Positions 33,628 through 42,660 of a stretch of DNA of 64,000 nt are shown one piece after another; the stretch's first letter is position 1; the number at the start of each line of letters is the position of its first letter. The position numbers and the translations under genes were made by a program. Under the pieces are notes generated by a model that was given only the letters and a program-made list of their open reading frames with translations, searched no databases and was not told the origin of the DNA. Location of the stretch: assembly GCF_008710285.1 (NCBI RefSeq), contig NZ_VYQF01000005.1, forward strand, positions 1-64,000, read 5' to 3'. Origin of the DNA: Ginsengibacter hankyongi. GTDB lineage: Bacteria > Bacteroidota > Bacteroidia > Chitinophagales > Chitinophagaceae.

Positions 33628-35700
33628 ATGATAAATCCTTGCAGGTTGGTGTTAATGTTGTTTGGGGCGCTATCGATATTTATACAATGCGATGCACAAC
33701 CCGCTCGTCCTTTTTTATCTAACCTTAAGGCTGGCCAGCACTTTCCACTTTATACCGGTTATGCGGCGGCAATGGAACGCTCGGCATTCACACTGGATGA
33801 AGGCTACCGGCTGCAGTATGATATAGATTCATTAGGAGCAGATTTTATTACCGACAATGCAGGAGACCTTGGCTTTGCTTTCTGGGAAAATAATCAATGG
33901 ATTTATCGTGTAGTTGATATGAAGGTGAAGCCTGTGATTACACTTTCTTACCCCGACATGGTGACGTACCATTATTATCCGTTTGAAAATATTCGTGTTG
34001 AAATTTCAATGGTTGTTCATAGCTCAACTGCCGCTTTCTGGCAAATGAAAATAACGAACGAAAGCAATGTCCTAAGAAATATTAATCTCGCATCTTTTAT
34101 TAAGAAAAAGCAACAAGCTTTTAAAAATACCAGGGTAATGGCCGAAGATGGTAAGATCTATTTCACGCATGTTGAAGAGCCTGATGGATGGACAAAGGAT
34201 CATCATCTTCCAATGGTAGACAGCATCCGGGATTTATTTCAATTTAGCAGTAATGTTTCTTCAGCAGTTTGTGTAAATGATCTTTCTTTTAATGAAAATA
34301 TTTTTGAAGAGAAAAATGAAACGGATTCGGCGCATTTAATTAGTATTAGAAAAGATGTTTCTTTACAACCACATCAATCTGACAGCTTCCGCATTTTTAG
34401 AATTGTTCAACCATTGAGTCATCCTGTTTCATCATTAGAAAAGGAAGCTGATTCAATGGAGCATGCTTCAATCGTTTCATATAAAAAAGTCAACGAGCAT
34501 TTGTTTTCAAAAACGCCTTTGCCTTTTTTTAGCGATTCTGCGTCTATGGCTCTGTATTGGAGTGCCTGCAATATGATGCGCCAAGTTTTTTATCCTGCAG
34601 AAGGAAATTTAAAACATAACTATTATGTTTTTTCGCGTGAGCCGCAATGGGGCTGGGGACATGGCGGACAGGTATTTCATGAAAGCATTGCCATGCTGGC
34701 TTATGCTTATATAGATCCTGTAAGTGCCATGAATTCGCAAAGAGTTTTTTCTGACAGGCAGCATTCTAACGGTTATATTAATTATCGTACGGGCTCCTAC
34801 CTCGATGAAGTGATTGAGTACAAAGGACAGCTCACATCATCAGCGCCATGGTATTCCTGGCTTAACTGGGAAGTTTATAACATTACAAAGGATCAATCAT
34901 TTCTAAGTGAGTTGTACCGGTCATCCAAACGCTTTTATAATTTTTATACAAGTAACCGTGATACTGATCATGACGGGCTTTGTGAATGGGGCGGAGAAGC
35001 AGTGCTGGAGTCAGTTAGAGATGGACATGTAGCCGTTTGGGACCAGGTCGGTTACCCCGCAGAATTTGAAGCGTTGGACTTAAATTGCATGTTGGTGATG
35101 GAAGCTAAGTCATTGGAGAAAATGGCTTTGACATTGCATTTGGACAAAGAAGCTGTTGCATGGAAAAAAGATTACCAAAAAAGAACATTGCTTATAAATA
35201 AAACTTTCTGGGACCCTGTTAATCATTTTTATTATAATGTAGATAAGCGAACTCATAAGTTTACTTATAAGAAAAAAGATGATCTTAAAAGAGATGAGAT
35301 TATAGGATTTTTGCCACTTTGGGCTGGTGTGGCTGATCACCAGCAGGCAGCCTACCTTGTAAAGCATTTAACAGACACTGCGTCTTTCTGGCGCCGTTAT
35401 GGAGTTCCTTCTTTGGCTTCTAATGATTCTTATTATAATCCAAAGGGATATTGGAATGGCGCCGTATGGGTTCAATGGAATTACCTGATAGAACGCGGCC
35501 TGCTGGATTATGGCTATAAAAAGGAAGCCTCCACATTAGTTCATAAAGTGATGGATAATATGATAGGCGTTTTAAAATCAGATCATGAGCTATGGGAATT
35601 TTATGATCCCGACAGTACTTGGGGTGGTTATCACCGCACTTACATCTGGGCCGGCATTATAATCCGGATGATGATGGACCTTCAAACCAAAAGAAAATAA
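33628..35700 (+). CDS. Secreted GH63-like (alpha/alpha)6-barrel glycosidase
   Basis: About 690 aa from the ATG at 33628, chosen because it begins the signal peptide PCRLVLMLFGALSIFIQCDAQ; an in-frame ATG at 33589 adds 13 residues. Residues to about 280 form a beta-rich N-terminal domain (AGDLGFAFWENNQWIYRVVD, FWQMKITNES). The rest is a helical barrel with WGWGHGGQVFHESIAMLAYAY, DHDGLCEWGGEA and the conserved YWNGAVWVQWNYLI shared by GH63 and related trehalase-like and mannosylglycerate-hydrolase-like enzymes. Acidic residues in those motifs are candidates for catalysis. The family's plausible substrates are alpha-glucosides or alpha-mannosides; I cannot decide. It is followed at 17 bp by the fusion protein gene. 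Confidence 0.68.
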   Translation: MINPCRLVLMLFGALSIFIQCDAQPARPFLSNLKAGQHFPLYTGYAAAMERSAFTLDEGYRLQYDIDSLGADFITDNAGDLGFAFWENNQWIYRVVDMKVKPVITLSYPDMVTYHYYPFENIRVEISMVVHSSTAAFWQMKITNESNVLRNINLASFIKKKQQAFKNTRVMAEDGKIYFTHVEEPDGWTKDHHLPMVDSIRDLFQFSSNVSSAVCVNDLSFNENIFEEKNETDSAHLISIRKDVSLQPHQSDSFRIFRIVQPLSHPVSSLEKEADSMEHASIVSYKKVNEHLFSKTPLPFFSDSASMALYWSACNMMRQVFYPAEGNLKHNYYVFSREPQWGWGHGGQVFHESIAMLAYAYIDPVSAMNSQRVFSDRQHSNGYINYRTGSYLDEVIEYKGQLTSSAPWYSWLNWEVYNITKDQSFLSELYRSSKRFYNFYTSNRDTDHDGLCEWGGEAVLESVRDGHVAVWDQVGYPAEFEALDLNCMLVMEAKSLEKMALTLHLDKEAVAWKKDYQKRTLLINKTFWDPVNHFYYNVDKRTHKFTYKKKDDLKRDEIIGFLPLWAGVADHQQAAYLVKHLTDTASFWRRYGVPSLASNDSYYNPKGYWNGAVWVQWNYLIERGLLDYGYKKEASTLVHKVMDNMIGVLKSDHELWEFYDPDSTWGGYHRTYIWAGIIIRMMMDLQTKRK

Positions 35701-35717
35701 ACTTTAAAAGAATATTC

Positions 35718-38531
35718 ATGCAAAAACAATTACCTCTGCTATTACTGTCCGGAAGTATCTTTCTGTTCTCAAAAAACTGCGAAGCTCAGGATGTTGCAGG
35801 CTTGAAAAACATCCAGGTGGATCATTTAACTGTATCCAACATTAAGGATAATGACAATCAATCTCTTCATTTGGATAAAACAATTCCATTGGTTGATTTT
35901 GAGTTAAATGGAAAATACTGTACTCCGTCTCATGAAGACGAATGGCAACAAAAGCTTGCTGTAAGCTTTGAAGCAGATCAAGGCTTTTCACCCGGATTTA
36001 AGGGGATGGTCAGTTTTAAAAATATTTCAAACGATACCATTACCATTTCAAATGTCGTTCCGCTAGGCAGAAGCAACGATAAAGTTTTTATAACCGGCTT
36101 TGGAGATAATGGCCTTTCAAGAACGCATTTATTTCTCCCTAATCGTAAGCCTGTAAATGTAATCGTTCCGGATAATGCCTGGGAACTTGGATTTTCAGAA
36201 TCACCTGTAAATAATAATCTTTCTGTTTGTGCTCTTGCCAGGCGTGTAAGAAAGGGTTTTGAGAAGGGCAGCATGGGACGTTTTGAAACAACACTTTATC
36301 CTGGTGGCAGCGTATCATATTCATTGTATGCTGATCTGTATAAGGGGAAATGGCAGCAAGGCCTTCGGGTAATGTTTCAGCAAAGAAGTTTGTATGATGT
36401 GAAAACTTTTGATGACAGCTTATATCATCGTAAAGATCTTGAATGGATCAGGAAATCTTATGTGGTCCACCTGTTGATGTCGTGGGATAACCAGTTTTAT
36501 GATAGTAAGGATCATACCTATCACGTCATCAACTTTTTAAAGAAAGGCCTTCCGTTATATGGCGGTGATGATGTGGTTGGCATCTGGCCCACGTGGCCTT
36601 CTTTGGGTATCGATCAGCGGAATCAATTTGATCTTTTCAGGGATTTACCAGGAGGCTTATCGAAAATAAAAGCATTGGCAGATAGTTGTCATAAGATGAA
36701 TACCAATATGTTTATCTGCTACAATCCATGGGATGGAAGCACACGCGGCGAAGGTCATTTATCCGGCCTGGCAGATATCATTCGTGAAACCAATTCCGAT
36801 GGTGCTGTGTTGGATACACAAGGAGCTTCCAGTCATGAGTTGCAGGCCGCGGCGGACAGTGTAAAGCCTGGTGTGATTATGTATCCCGAAGGAATGGCTG
36901 TTCCAAGGGATATGCAGGGTGTTGTAGCAGGAAGGGTTCATAACGCTTTGTATTATGCGCCTATGCTAAACCTCAATAAATTCATAAAACCTGAATTTGC
37001 AATTTTCAGGGTAGCAGAAGTTTACAAAGAACCGATACGACGCGAATTTTCTTTATCATTTTTTAATGGCTACGGTACAGAAATAAATATGTTCTCACCA
37101 GGTATGCCTGCCAATCTTGATGATGAATACCGGTACCTTGGACAGACCGTAAGAATCTTACGTGAGAACGCTACCAATTTTACCGGTAAAGCGTACACGC
37201 CGTTAATTTCAACAAACAGGGATAGCATTTGGGTGAATGAATGGCCTTCTGCTTCTAAAACAATTTATACCATTTACAGCATTATTCCCGGTGGCTATAA
37301 CGGTTCACTTTTTGAAATAAAAAATAAACCCGCTACACATCTTGTAGATATTTGGCACCACCAGGAATTGAATGCTAAACCGGATGGTGATCACTCGTTA
37401 GCTTTGGTGCAAACCGATGCTTTCAACAGTTCATGGTTAGGTACCAATAACGAGGGTGCGGTGGATTGCATTGCACAACTGCCGGAGTTCTTAAATACAA
37501 ATTTATCAGGAGATATCTTAACCATAAACGCAGACAAAGGCACGGAAATTAAAGTGTGGAAAGGAGTTCCATCTTATGATACAAAGCCGGTTGTATTTAA
37601 GCCTGGTATGCATTCAATTCATTTAACGGACCTCTTTGGCCGTTATGAAGGGAAGTTTGTGATACAACTTTTTAATGAGGATGAATTGCTCGACGAAAGG
37701 GTTTATGAAATTGCCCCGGGGACGCCGCGTTTAATAACTGATATTGAACCAACGGTCCCGGCTACCCGCGTTTTAAATGGAATGGTAACGATTCCTGCAG
37801 GTTCATTTAAATTTCACACAACCCATGGAGATGATTTTATTTCTTATCCCAATTTTAATGAAGACAGTGTTTATCAAATGCCATCTTTTTTTATGGATAA
37901 GTTCCCCGTTACCAACAAGCAATTCAAGGAATTTTTAGATGCAACCAACTACCAGCCAGAAGATACAGCCAACTTTTTAAAGAACTGGATAAATAAAAAT
38001 ATTCCTGTGGGCATGGAAAATTTCCCTGTTGTGTATGTATCGTATGAAGATGCAAAAGCTTATGCAAAATGGGCAGGCAAGCGGCTTCCATCGGAAATAG
38101 AATGGCAGTATGCGGCGCAAACTCCTCATTTAAATGAATGGCCATGGAAGCAAAAGAACCCGGTGAAATGGACGTCAGAAGTTGTTACCAATACCCTCAC
38201 CGTAAAGAAACCCGCAGGTATTGATTCAACCTATAGCAATTTGGGTGAGGGTAAAATGTACCCGGTAGGTAAATATAAGCGCGGAGCAAATCCATACGGC
38301 TTGCAGGATTTGGTAGGCTGTGTTTGGCAACTTACAAATGATATTTACCAAAGCGGAAGCTACCGTTATATTTTAATGAAAGGAGGAAGCTATTTCAATC
38401 CTTCTTCCAGTTGGTGGTATGTGCAGGGCGGGCCTAGGCCTTTAACTTACCGGCAATTTCTTTTGAGGGTTTCACCTGGCTTCGAACGCAATGCTACTGT
38501 AGGTTTCCGTTGTGTTAAAGGTCGCAGGTAG
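35718..38531 (+). CDS. Glycosidase-like TIM-barrel protein fused to a C-terminal FGE-like domain
   Basis: I start it at the ATG at 35718 (937 aa) because the signal peptide QKQLPLLLLSGSIFLFS begins there; the frame is open upstream into the previous gene. Residues to about 220 form a beta-sandwich, then to about 560 a barrel-like region (GGDDVVGIWPTWPSLG, MFICYNPWDGSTRGEGH, DGAVLDTQG, GVIMYPEGMA), then a beta domain. From about 665 to the end is a formylglycine-generating-enzyme-type fold: GSFKFHTTHGDDF, MDKFPVTNKQFKEFLDATNY, RLPSEIEWQYAAQ, GLQDLVGCVWQLTND, MKGGSYF, VGFRCVKGRR. The catalytic Cys pair of true FGE is absent, so a binding or structural role is more likely. The barrel family is not recognised. 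Confidence 0.6.
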   Translation: MQKQLPLLLLSGSIFLFSKNCEAQDVAGLKNIQVDHLTVSNIKDNDNQSLHLDKTIPLVDFELNGKYCTPSHEDEWQQKLAVSFEADQGFSPGFKGMVSFKNISNDTITISNVVPLGRSNDKVFITGFGDNGLSRTHLFLPNRKPVNVIVPDNAWELGFSESPVNNNLSVCALARRVRKGFEKGSMGRFETTLYPGGSVSYSLYADLYKGKWQQGLRVMFQQRSLYDVKTFDDSLYHRKDLEWIRKSYVVHLLMSWDNQFYDSKDHTYHVINFLKKGLPLYGGDDVVGIWPTWPSLGIDQRNQFDLFRDLPGGLSKIKALADSCHKMNTNMFICYNPWDGSTRGEGHLSGLADIIRETNSDGAVLDTQGASSHELQAAADSVKPGVIMYPEGMAVPRDMQGVVAGRVHNALYYAPMLNLNKFIKPEFAIFRVAEVYKEPIRREFSLSFFNGYGTEINMFSPGMPANLDDEYRYLGQTVRILRENATNFTGKAYTPLISTNRDSIWVNEWPSASKTIYTIYSIIPGGYNGSLFEIKNKPATHLVDIWHHQELNAKPDGDHSLALVQTDAFNSSWLGTNNEGAVDCIAQLPEFLNTNLSGDILTINADKGTEIKVWKGVPSYDTKPVVFKPGMHSIHLTDLFGRYEGKFVIQLFNEDELLDERVYEIAPGTPRLITDIEPTVPATRVLNGMVTIPAGSFKFHTTHGDDFISYPNFNEDSVYQMPSFFMDKFPVTNKQFKEFLDATNYQPEDTANFLKNWINKNIPVGMENFPVVYVSYEDAKAYAKWAGKRLPSEIEWQYAAQTPHLNEWPWKQKNPVKWTSEVVTNTLTVKKPAGIDSTYSNLGEGKMYPVGKYKRGANPYGLQDLVGCVWQLTNDIYQSGSYRYILMKGGSYFNPSSSWWYVQGGPRPLTYRQFLLRVSPGFERNATVGFRCVKGRR

Positions 38532-38839
38532 TAGGGATGTGTTTTAAAAAGGTGTTCCAGTAAAAATTGCTTTTTTTCTCAATTTTTAGCGAAAAATGAC
38601 AAAAACGAAGCCGTCCCCGATTTTTCAGAATATTTTCTCCGAAGACTCTTTTGTTGTGTTTATTTCGATAATTTGATAATACCATTTTCCACCAACAGCC
38701 AAATCAATTATATGTTTTGATAAGGCCGGAAGTCGTTGCTTACGGGAAATCTCAGGAAAGCGTTAAAATATTTTTAAGTATAACAATTTCGGCTAGCTGT
38801 TGACGTTAGTCTTGCCAACAAACTTCGTTGAGGTATTTA
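38532..38839. other. Intergenic region between convergent genes
   Basis: 308 bp after the fusion protein and before the end of the FtsX-type permease gene. I see no gene, repeat or clear terminator; T-rich stretches occur near 38570-38600 but without a good stem. Confidence 0.35.
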
Positions 38840-41227
38840 TCATTCAGTTCTCAAACTTTTCACCGGGTTTGCAACCGCTGCTTTTATGGCCTGGAAGCTA
38901 ACGGTAACTAGGGTTACCAACAATGCACCCGCTCCCGAAATAATAAATACCCACCATGAGATAGAAGTTCTGTAGTCATATTGCAATATCCATTGATGTA
39001 GATAATACCACGCTAATGGTATAGCAATGAGGCAGGAAATAATTACCAGTAATACAAACTCCCTGGAGAGCATTTTCCAAAGATTAAATACCGATGCACC
39101 CAGCACTTTGCGTACCCCAATTTCTTTTTTGCGCTGCTCAGCCACAAATGATGCAAGTCCGAATAAACCAAGGCAGGAAATAAAAATGGCAAGTATGGTA
39201 AAAAACGTTGCAAGATGGCCCACCCGCTGTTCATCGGCAAATTTCTTCGCATAGTCTTCATCGTTAAATGTATAGTCAAAAGGCGCTGAAGGATTATATT
39301 TTTTAAAAACTGTTTCTATTTTATTTAAGGCATCTTTTACAGGCACCCCTTGCTTTATTGCGACTGTTATTACATTGGCCCAGTTAGGGTTGTACAGAAA
39401 AACCGTTGGCTCAACAGGCTTATAGGGTGATTCCATAATCATATCTTTTATCACGCCAATAACTGTATATTTTTTATCGTTGAATTGAATGATCTGCCCT
39501 ACAATATCACGCTTCATTCCCACTTGTTTTACGGCAGATTCGTTTAATACAATTGCAAGGCTATCGGTTGCAAAATCTTTGGAAAAATCTCTTCCTTCTT
39601 TTATTTGCCAGCCAATGGTTTTACCAAAATCCTGCGTTACTGCAATCGTGCCGAAAGATGGCAGAGAGTTTGGATCCTTGCCTTGCCAATTAAACCCAAT
39701 TTGATTTGACCATACGCCGGTGGTGGGACTGGAAGATTCAGCCATATTATCAACAGCGCCTGAAGCAAGCAAATCATTTCGTAATGCGTCATAATGCCCA
39801 TACAAGTCCGGCGTTGACATATTGACGGTGATGAGCCCTTCCGTTCGGTAATTTACAGGCCTGTTTTTAGCAAATTGAATTTGCTTAAAAACGATGATGG
39901 TTCCAATGATTAAAGCAATGGAAAATGAAAATTGAATCACTACTAAAACTTTACGGGGCAGTGAGGCAAACTTACCTACACGAAATGTTCCCTTCAATAC
40001 CTTTATGGGTTCGAATTTGGAAAGATAAAATGCAGGATAACTCCCCGAGATTAATCCCGTAATAAGTGTGAATGTTAATGCTATCAGCCAGAATATCAGG
40101 CTGCCCCAGGGAAGTTGCATGCTTTTATCTGCCAGCTTATTAAAGAATGGCATTAATAAAAAAACCAACAATACTGCAAATATAAAAGACACGAATGCCA
40201 CTAAAACCGATTCGCTTAAAAACTGCCCGATTAACTGGCTACGTACTGAACCAACCGTTTTGCGGATGCCCACTTCTTTCGCTCTTTTCTCGCTTCGGGC
40301 CGTAGATAGGTTCATGAAATTTATACAGGCAAGCAGCAGTACAAAAACACCAATTATTGAAAACAACCAGATAAATTGTATGCGTCCTCCGGTGGCTTTA
40401 CCATTTTTAAAATCGCTGTATAGCCGCCATTTATCCATAGGAAAAAGCACTGCTTGTTCTCTGCCATCCGTAGCCGCAACCTTGTGAGCCATCACTATAT
40501 TTTTTATCTTCTCTGTTTCTTTGTCGATGTTTATATTATCTGCTACCTCAACAAACGTCTGCCACGAGTGGTTGTTCCACTGTGTTGCCGCATCTTTTAG
40601 CCATTGTTCAGTAGTTATATATTTGTTCCAGGGCAATAATAATTTGGTCTCGTACAAAGTAGTGTTATGAGGCAGATCTTCAAAAACGCCAGACACTTTA
40701 TAGTTATCTTTATTATCGAGCCGTATCATTTTATTAATAACATCTGTACTCCCAAACAACGCTTTTGCAAGTGAAGCATTTATTAATATTGATGAAGGAT
40801 CTGCCAGTCCATTTATGTTTCCCTTTATCATTCTTAATGAAAACATGGATGGAAAATTTGAATCAACCCACATACCACTACCGGTAATTTTTTTATCCTC
40901 AACTTTTAATACATGGCTGAAATTCCAGGATGCCATGGACACATTTTTAAAATCGCTTCCATACTTGCTGCGAAGCTCATTACCAATCGGCATACAAACG
41001 GCCTGCCCTGTTTCCATCTTGCCATCATTGTCTATAAACGTGGTCATTACCTGTGCGAGCTGGCCATGATGGGTGTGATATCTGTCGAAACTAACTTCAT
41101 CCCAAATCCATAACGCAATCAGCATTGCGACTGCCATACCTGTCGCGAGGCCAAGTATATTAATAATAGAATAGCCTTTGCTTTTAATAAGATTGCGCCA
41201 CGCAATTTTGAAATAATTTTTTAGCAT
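38840..41227 (-). CDS. FtsX/MacB-type ABC transporter permease
   Basis: 795 aa, the Bacteroidota double-permease type. It begins with LKNYFKIAWRNLIKSKGYSIINILGLATGMAVAMLI (first helix), followed by a large periplasmic MacB-like domain (about 45-285), three helices with RSEKRAKEVGIRKTVGSVRSQLIGQF between them, a second periplasmic domain, and a final three-helix FtsX domain (EQRKKEIGVRKVLGASVFNLWKML). No ATP-binding subunit is encoded nearby. Such proteins probably work in mechanotransmission or lipoprotein/small-molecule export with a separate ATPase; no substrate can be named. A paralogue of the same length lies at 59333-61720, and both share an unusual upstream regulatory arrangement. Confidence 0.85.
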   Translation of the reverse strand: MLKNYFKIAWRNLIKSKGYSIINILGLATGMAVAMLIALWIWDEVSFDRYHTHHGQLAQVMTTFIDNDGKMETGQAVCMPIGNELRSKYGSDFKNVSMASWNFSHVLKVEDKKITGSGMWVDSNFPSMFSLRMIKGNINGLADPSSILINASLAKALFGSTDVINKMIRLDNKDNYKVSGVFEDLPHNTTLYETKLLLPWNKYITTEQWLKDAATQWNNHSWQTFVEVADNINIDKETEKIKNIVMAHKVAATDGREQAVLFPMDKWRLYSDFKNGKATGGRIQFIWLFSIIGVFVLLLACINFMNLSTARSEKRAKEVGIRKTVGSVRSQLIGQFLSESVLVAFVSFIFAVLLVFLLMPFFNKLADKSMQLPWGSLIFWLIALTFTLITGLISGSYPAFYLSKFEPIKVLKGTFRVGKFASLPRKVLVVIQFSFSIALIIGTIIVFKQIQFAKNRPVNYRTEGLITVNMSTPDLYGHYDALRNDLLASGAVDNMAESSSPTTGVWSNQIGFNWQGKDPNSLPSFGTIAVTQDFGKTIGWQIKEGRDFSKDFATDSLAIVLNESAVKQVGMKRDIVGQIIQFNDKKYTVIGVIKDMIMESPYKPVEPTVFLYNPNWANVITVAIKQGVPVKDALNKIETVFKKYNPSAPFDYTFNDEDYAKKFADEQRVGHLATFFTILAIFISCLGLFGLASFVAEQRKKEIGVRKVLGASVFNLWKMLSREFVLLVIISCLIAIPLAWYYLHQWILQYDYRTSISWWVFIISGAGALLVTLVTVSFQAIKAAVANPVKSLRTE

Positions 41228-41476
41228 GAAGTAATTTTTACGTCTACGTTTTACTGATAAGTTTTGCTAATGATTCATTATTTGCCGATCCCTGTTCATT
41301 AATAGTCGAGTGGAATTGAACGCGGAGGTGGCCGGCATTATAAATAGAGTAATCGCTTTTGCATCTGAACCGATACCCCGATGCACTTTTAAAACAATTT
41401 ATAATCACCTGATAGAGTTTGGAATTAAAAGTTAGTAATGTCCCTCATTCAAAATTTGAAACTGTGTGAAAAACAT

Positions 41477-41493
41477 TTCAATCGCTATACCAA
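41477..41493 (-). promoter_or_regulatory. -24/-12-like promoter element of the FtsX permease gene
   Basis: Minus strand TTGGTAT-N5-TTGAA. The GG and GA dinucleotides are 10 bp apart, as in sigma-54 promoters (consensus TGGCAC-N5-TTGC), although the usual C after TTG is A. The same element occurs at 59136-59152 upstream of the paralogous permease. It lies 249 bp before the start codon. Confidence 0.5.
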
Positions 41494-41543
41494 CTTTGTA
41501 TGGCGTTGATAAAGAGTTATATATAATAATTTTTTAATAATAT

Positions 41544-41565
41544 AAGTGTTCAGAAACGAACACTT
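41544..41565 (-). promoter_or_regulatory. Perfect palindrome, candidate activator site
   Basis: AAGTGTTC (41544-41551) and GAACACTT (41558-41565), 8-bp arms, 6-bp spacer. Read on the minus strand the core is AGTGTTC-GTTTCT-GAACACT. It is 50 bp upstream of the -24/-12-like element. A near-identical copy with the same spacer and distance lies upstream of the other permease gene. Confidence 0.6.
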
Positions 41566-42393
41566 GTTTAAGGAAAGTGAACACCTGGGCACATATTGCG
41601 AAAGGGTTACTTTGAAAGTTATATGATAGTCGTTCGGTATTTGTTCGGTACTTGTTTGGTCGCCCTGACCGAACGGGTAATAATTACATATTGACCGCAT
41701 TTTGCTAAAGCCTGCAGGAAAAAGTCTCGGTGGTGATGATGTACCGCCAAATTACCCGGAAAGGGAAAAAATGCCTCCATATATTTTTGAAAATAAAATA
41801 ATACGTCAAGATTTTTTAATGGCAACGATGAAGGCGGCAGTAACGTTTTTTTGCTATTAGTTATTTACCCGCTAACGGATAGTGCTGAAAACTAACGGTG
41901 AAGCTTACTTGTAATAAATTCATCCCGGTAATAACTATGCCCCTTAAACGAAGGAAAACCCAGGGAAAACCCCGGGTAATGTGGGTGGTTCTTACATCGA
42001 ACAAATTAGTTCGCAACAAGGTGTTCTTTACAACGGCGAAATAATTTATATGGATTTAAAAACGAGGTGTAACAAAAATACTTTATAACAACAAAAAAAG
42101 CTATAGTATATATACGAGCCGGCTTCCGTAAAATTACCGGAGAGTTTTCTTTTTAGGTGATGGATATTTTTCTAAATTAATCTAATGCGTATCGAGTAGT
42201 TCGAATACGTTCACAATTTAAGTTAAAATCGATAACTTTTATGAAAGAACCCCGCAAAGCAAACTAACGGTTAGGCTACCCGAAATATAAATTGCCAATT
42301 GCTCCGTTTATAATGCTAAAAAAACTGGTGTAAGCTTCCCCAAAGTTCGTCCATTTAAAAGTTGAATAAATTTCTAACTTTAAATGGATAATT

Positions 42394-42660
42394 ATGAAAA
42401 AAACAAGATTCACAGAAACACAAATTGTAAAGGCGATCCAGGAACATGAGAATGGCCGGGATGCCAAAGACATTTGCAGTGAGTTGCAAATTACTACGGC
42501 AGCATTTTATAAATGGCGCCAGCGCTATGGAGGCATGGATGTGAAGGAACTGAAGCGGGTAAAAGAACTCGAAGATGAGAATAGCCGCCTCAAGCGTATG
42601 TATGCCAATTTAAGTTTAGTGCATGAAGCCTTAAAGGATGCGGTAGCAAAAAAACTTTAA
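42394..42660 (+). CDS. IS3-family transposase OrfA
   Basis: 88 aa. A helix-turn-helix of the Transposase_8 type, [43 protein letters not shown], is followed by a leucine-zipper-like coil ([32 protein letters not shown]). It binds the terminal repeats. The stop codon overlaps the OrfB start (TAATG), and the frame ends in a run of seven A at 42648-42654 that reads as A-AAA-AAA, a good slippery site for -1 frameshifting into OrfB. Both products of the usual IS3 scheme, OrfA alone and an OrfAB fusion, can therefore be expected. Confidence 0.92.
   Translation: MKKTRFTETQIVKAIQEHENGRDAKDICSELQITTAAFYKWRQRYGGMDVKELKRVKELEDENSRLKRMYANLSLVHEALKDAVAKKL

Larger units (their letters stand above)
41228..42328. 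other. 1.1-kb non-coding region upstream of the permease, up to the IS element
   Basis: No convincing gene in either strand. It contains the two-part regulatory module of the permease gene (41477-41565), a second half-site-like AGGTGTTCACTTTCC read on the minus strand just upstream, and, at about 41630-41685, repeated GTTCGGTA/CCGAAC words. The remainder to 42328 is AT-rich with nothing recognised; its right end carries the CTGG target duplication of the IS. Confidence 0.5.

Noticed and set aside
37750-38531. Interpretation of the C-terminal domain as a true sulfatase-activating enzyme
   Set aside because: The catalytic Cys pair of formylglycine-generating enzymes is missing, and no sulfatase gene is found in the window.
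40068-40487. 139-codon plus-strand frame inside the first permease
   Set aside because: Antisense shadow of the FtsX block; no features of its own.
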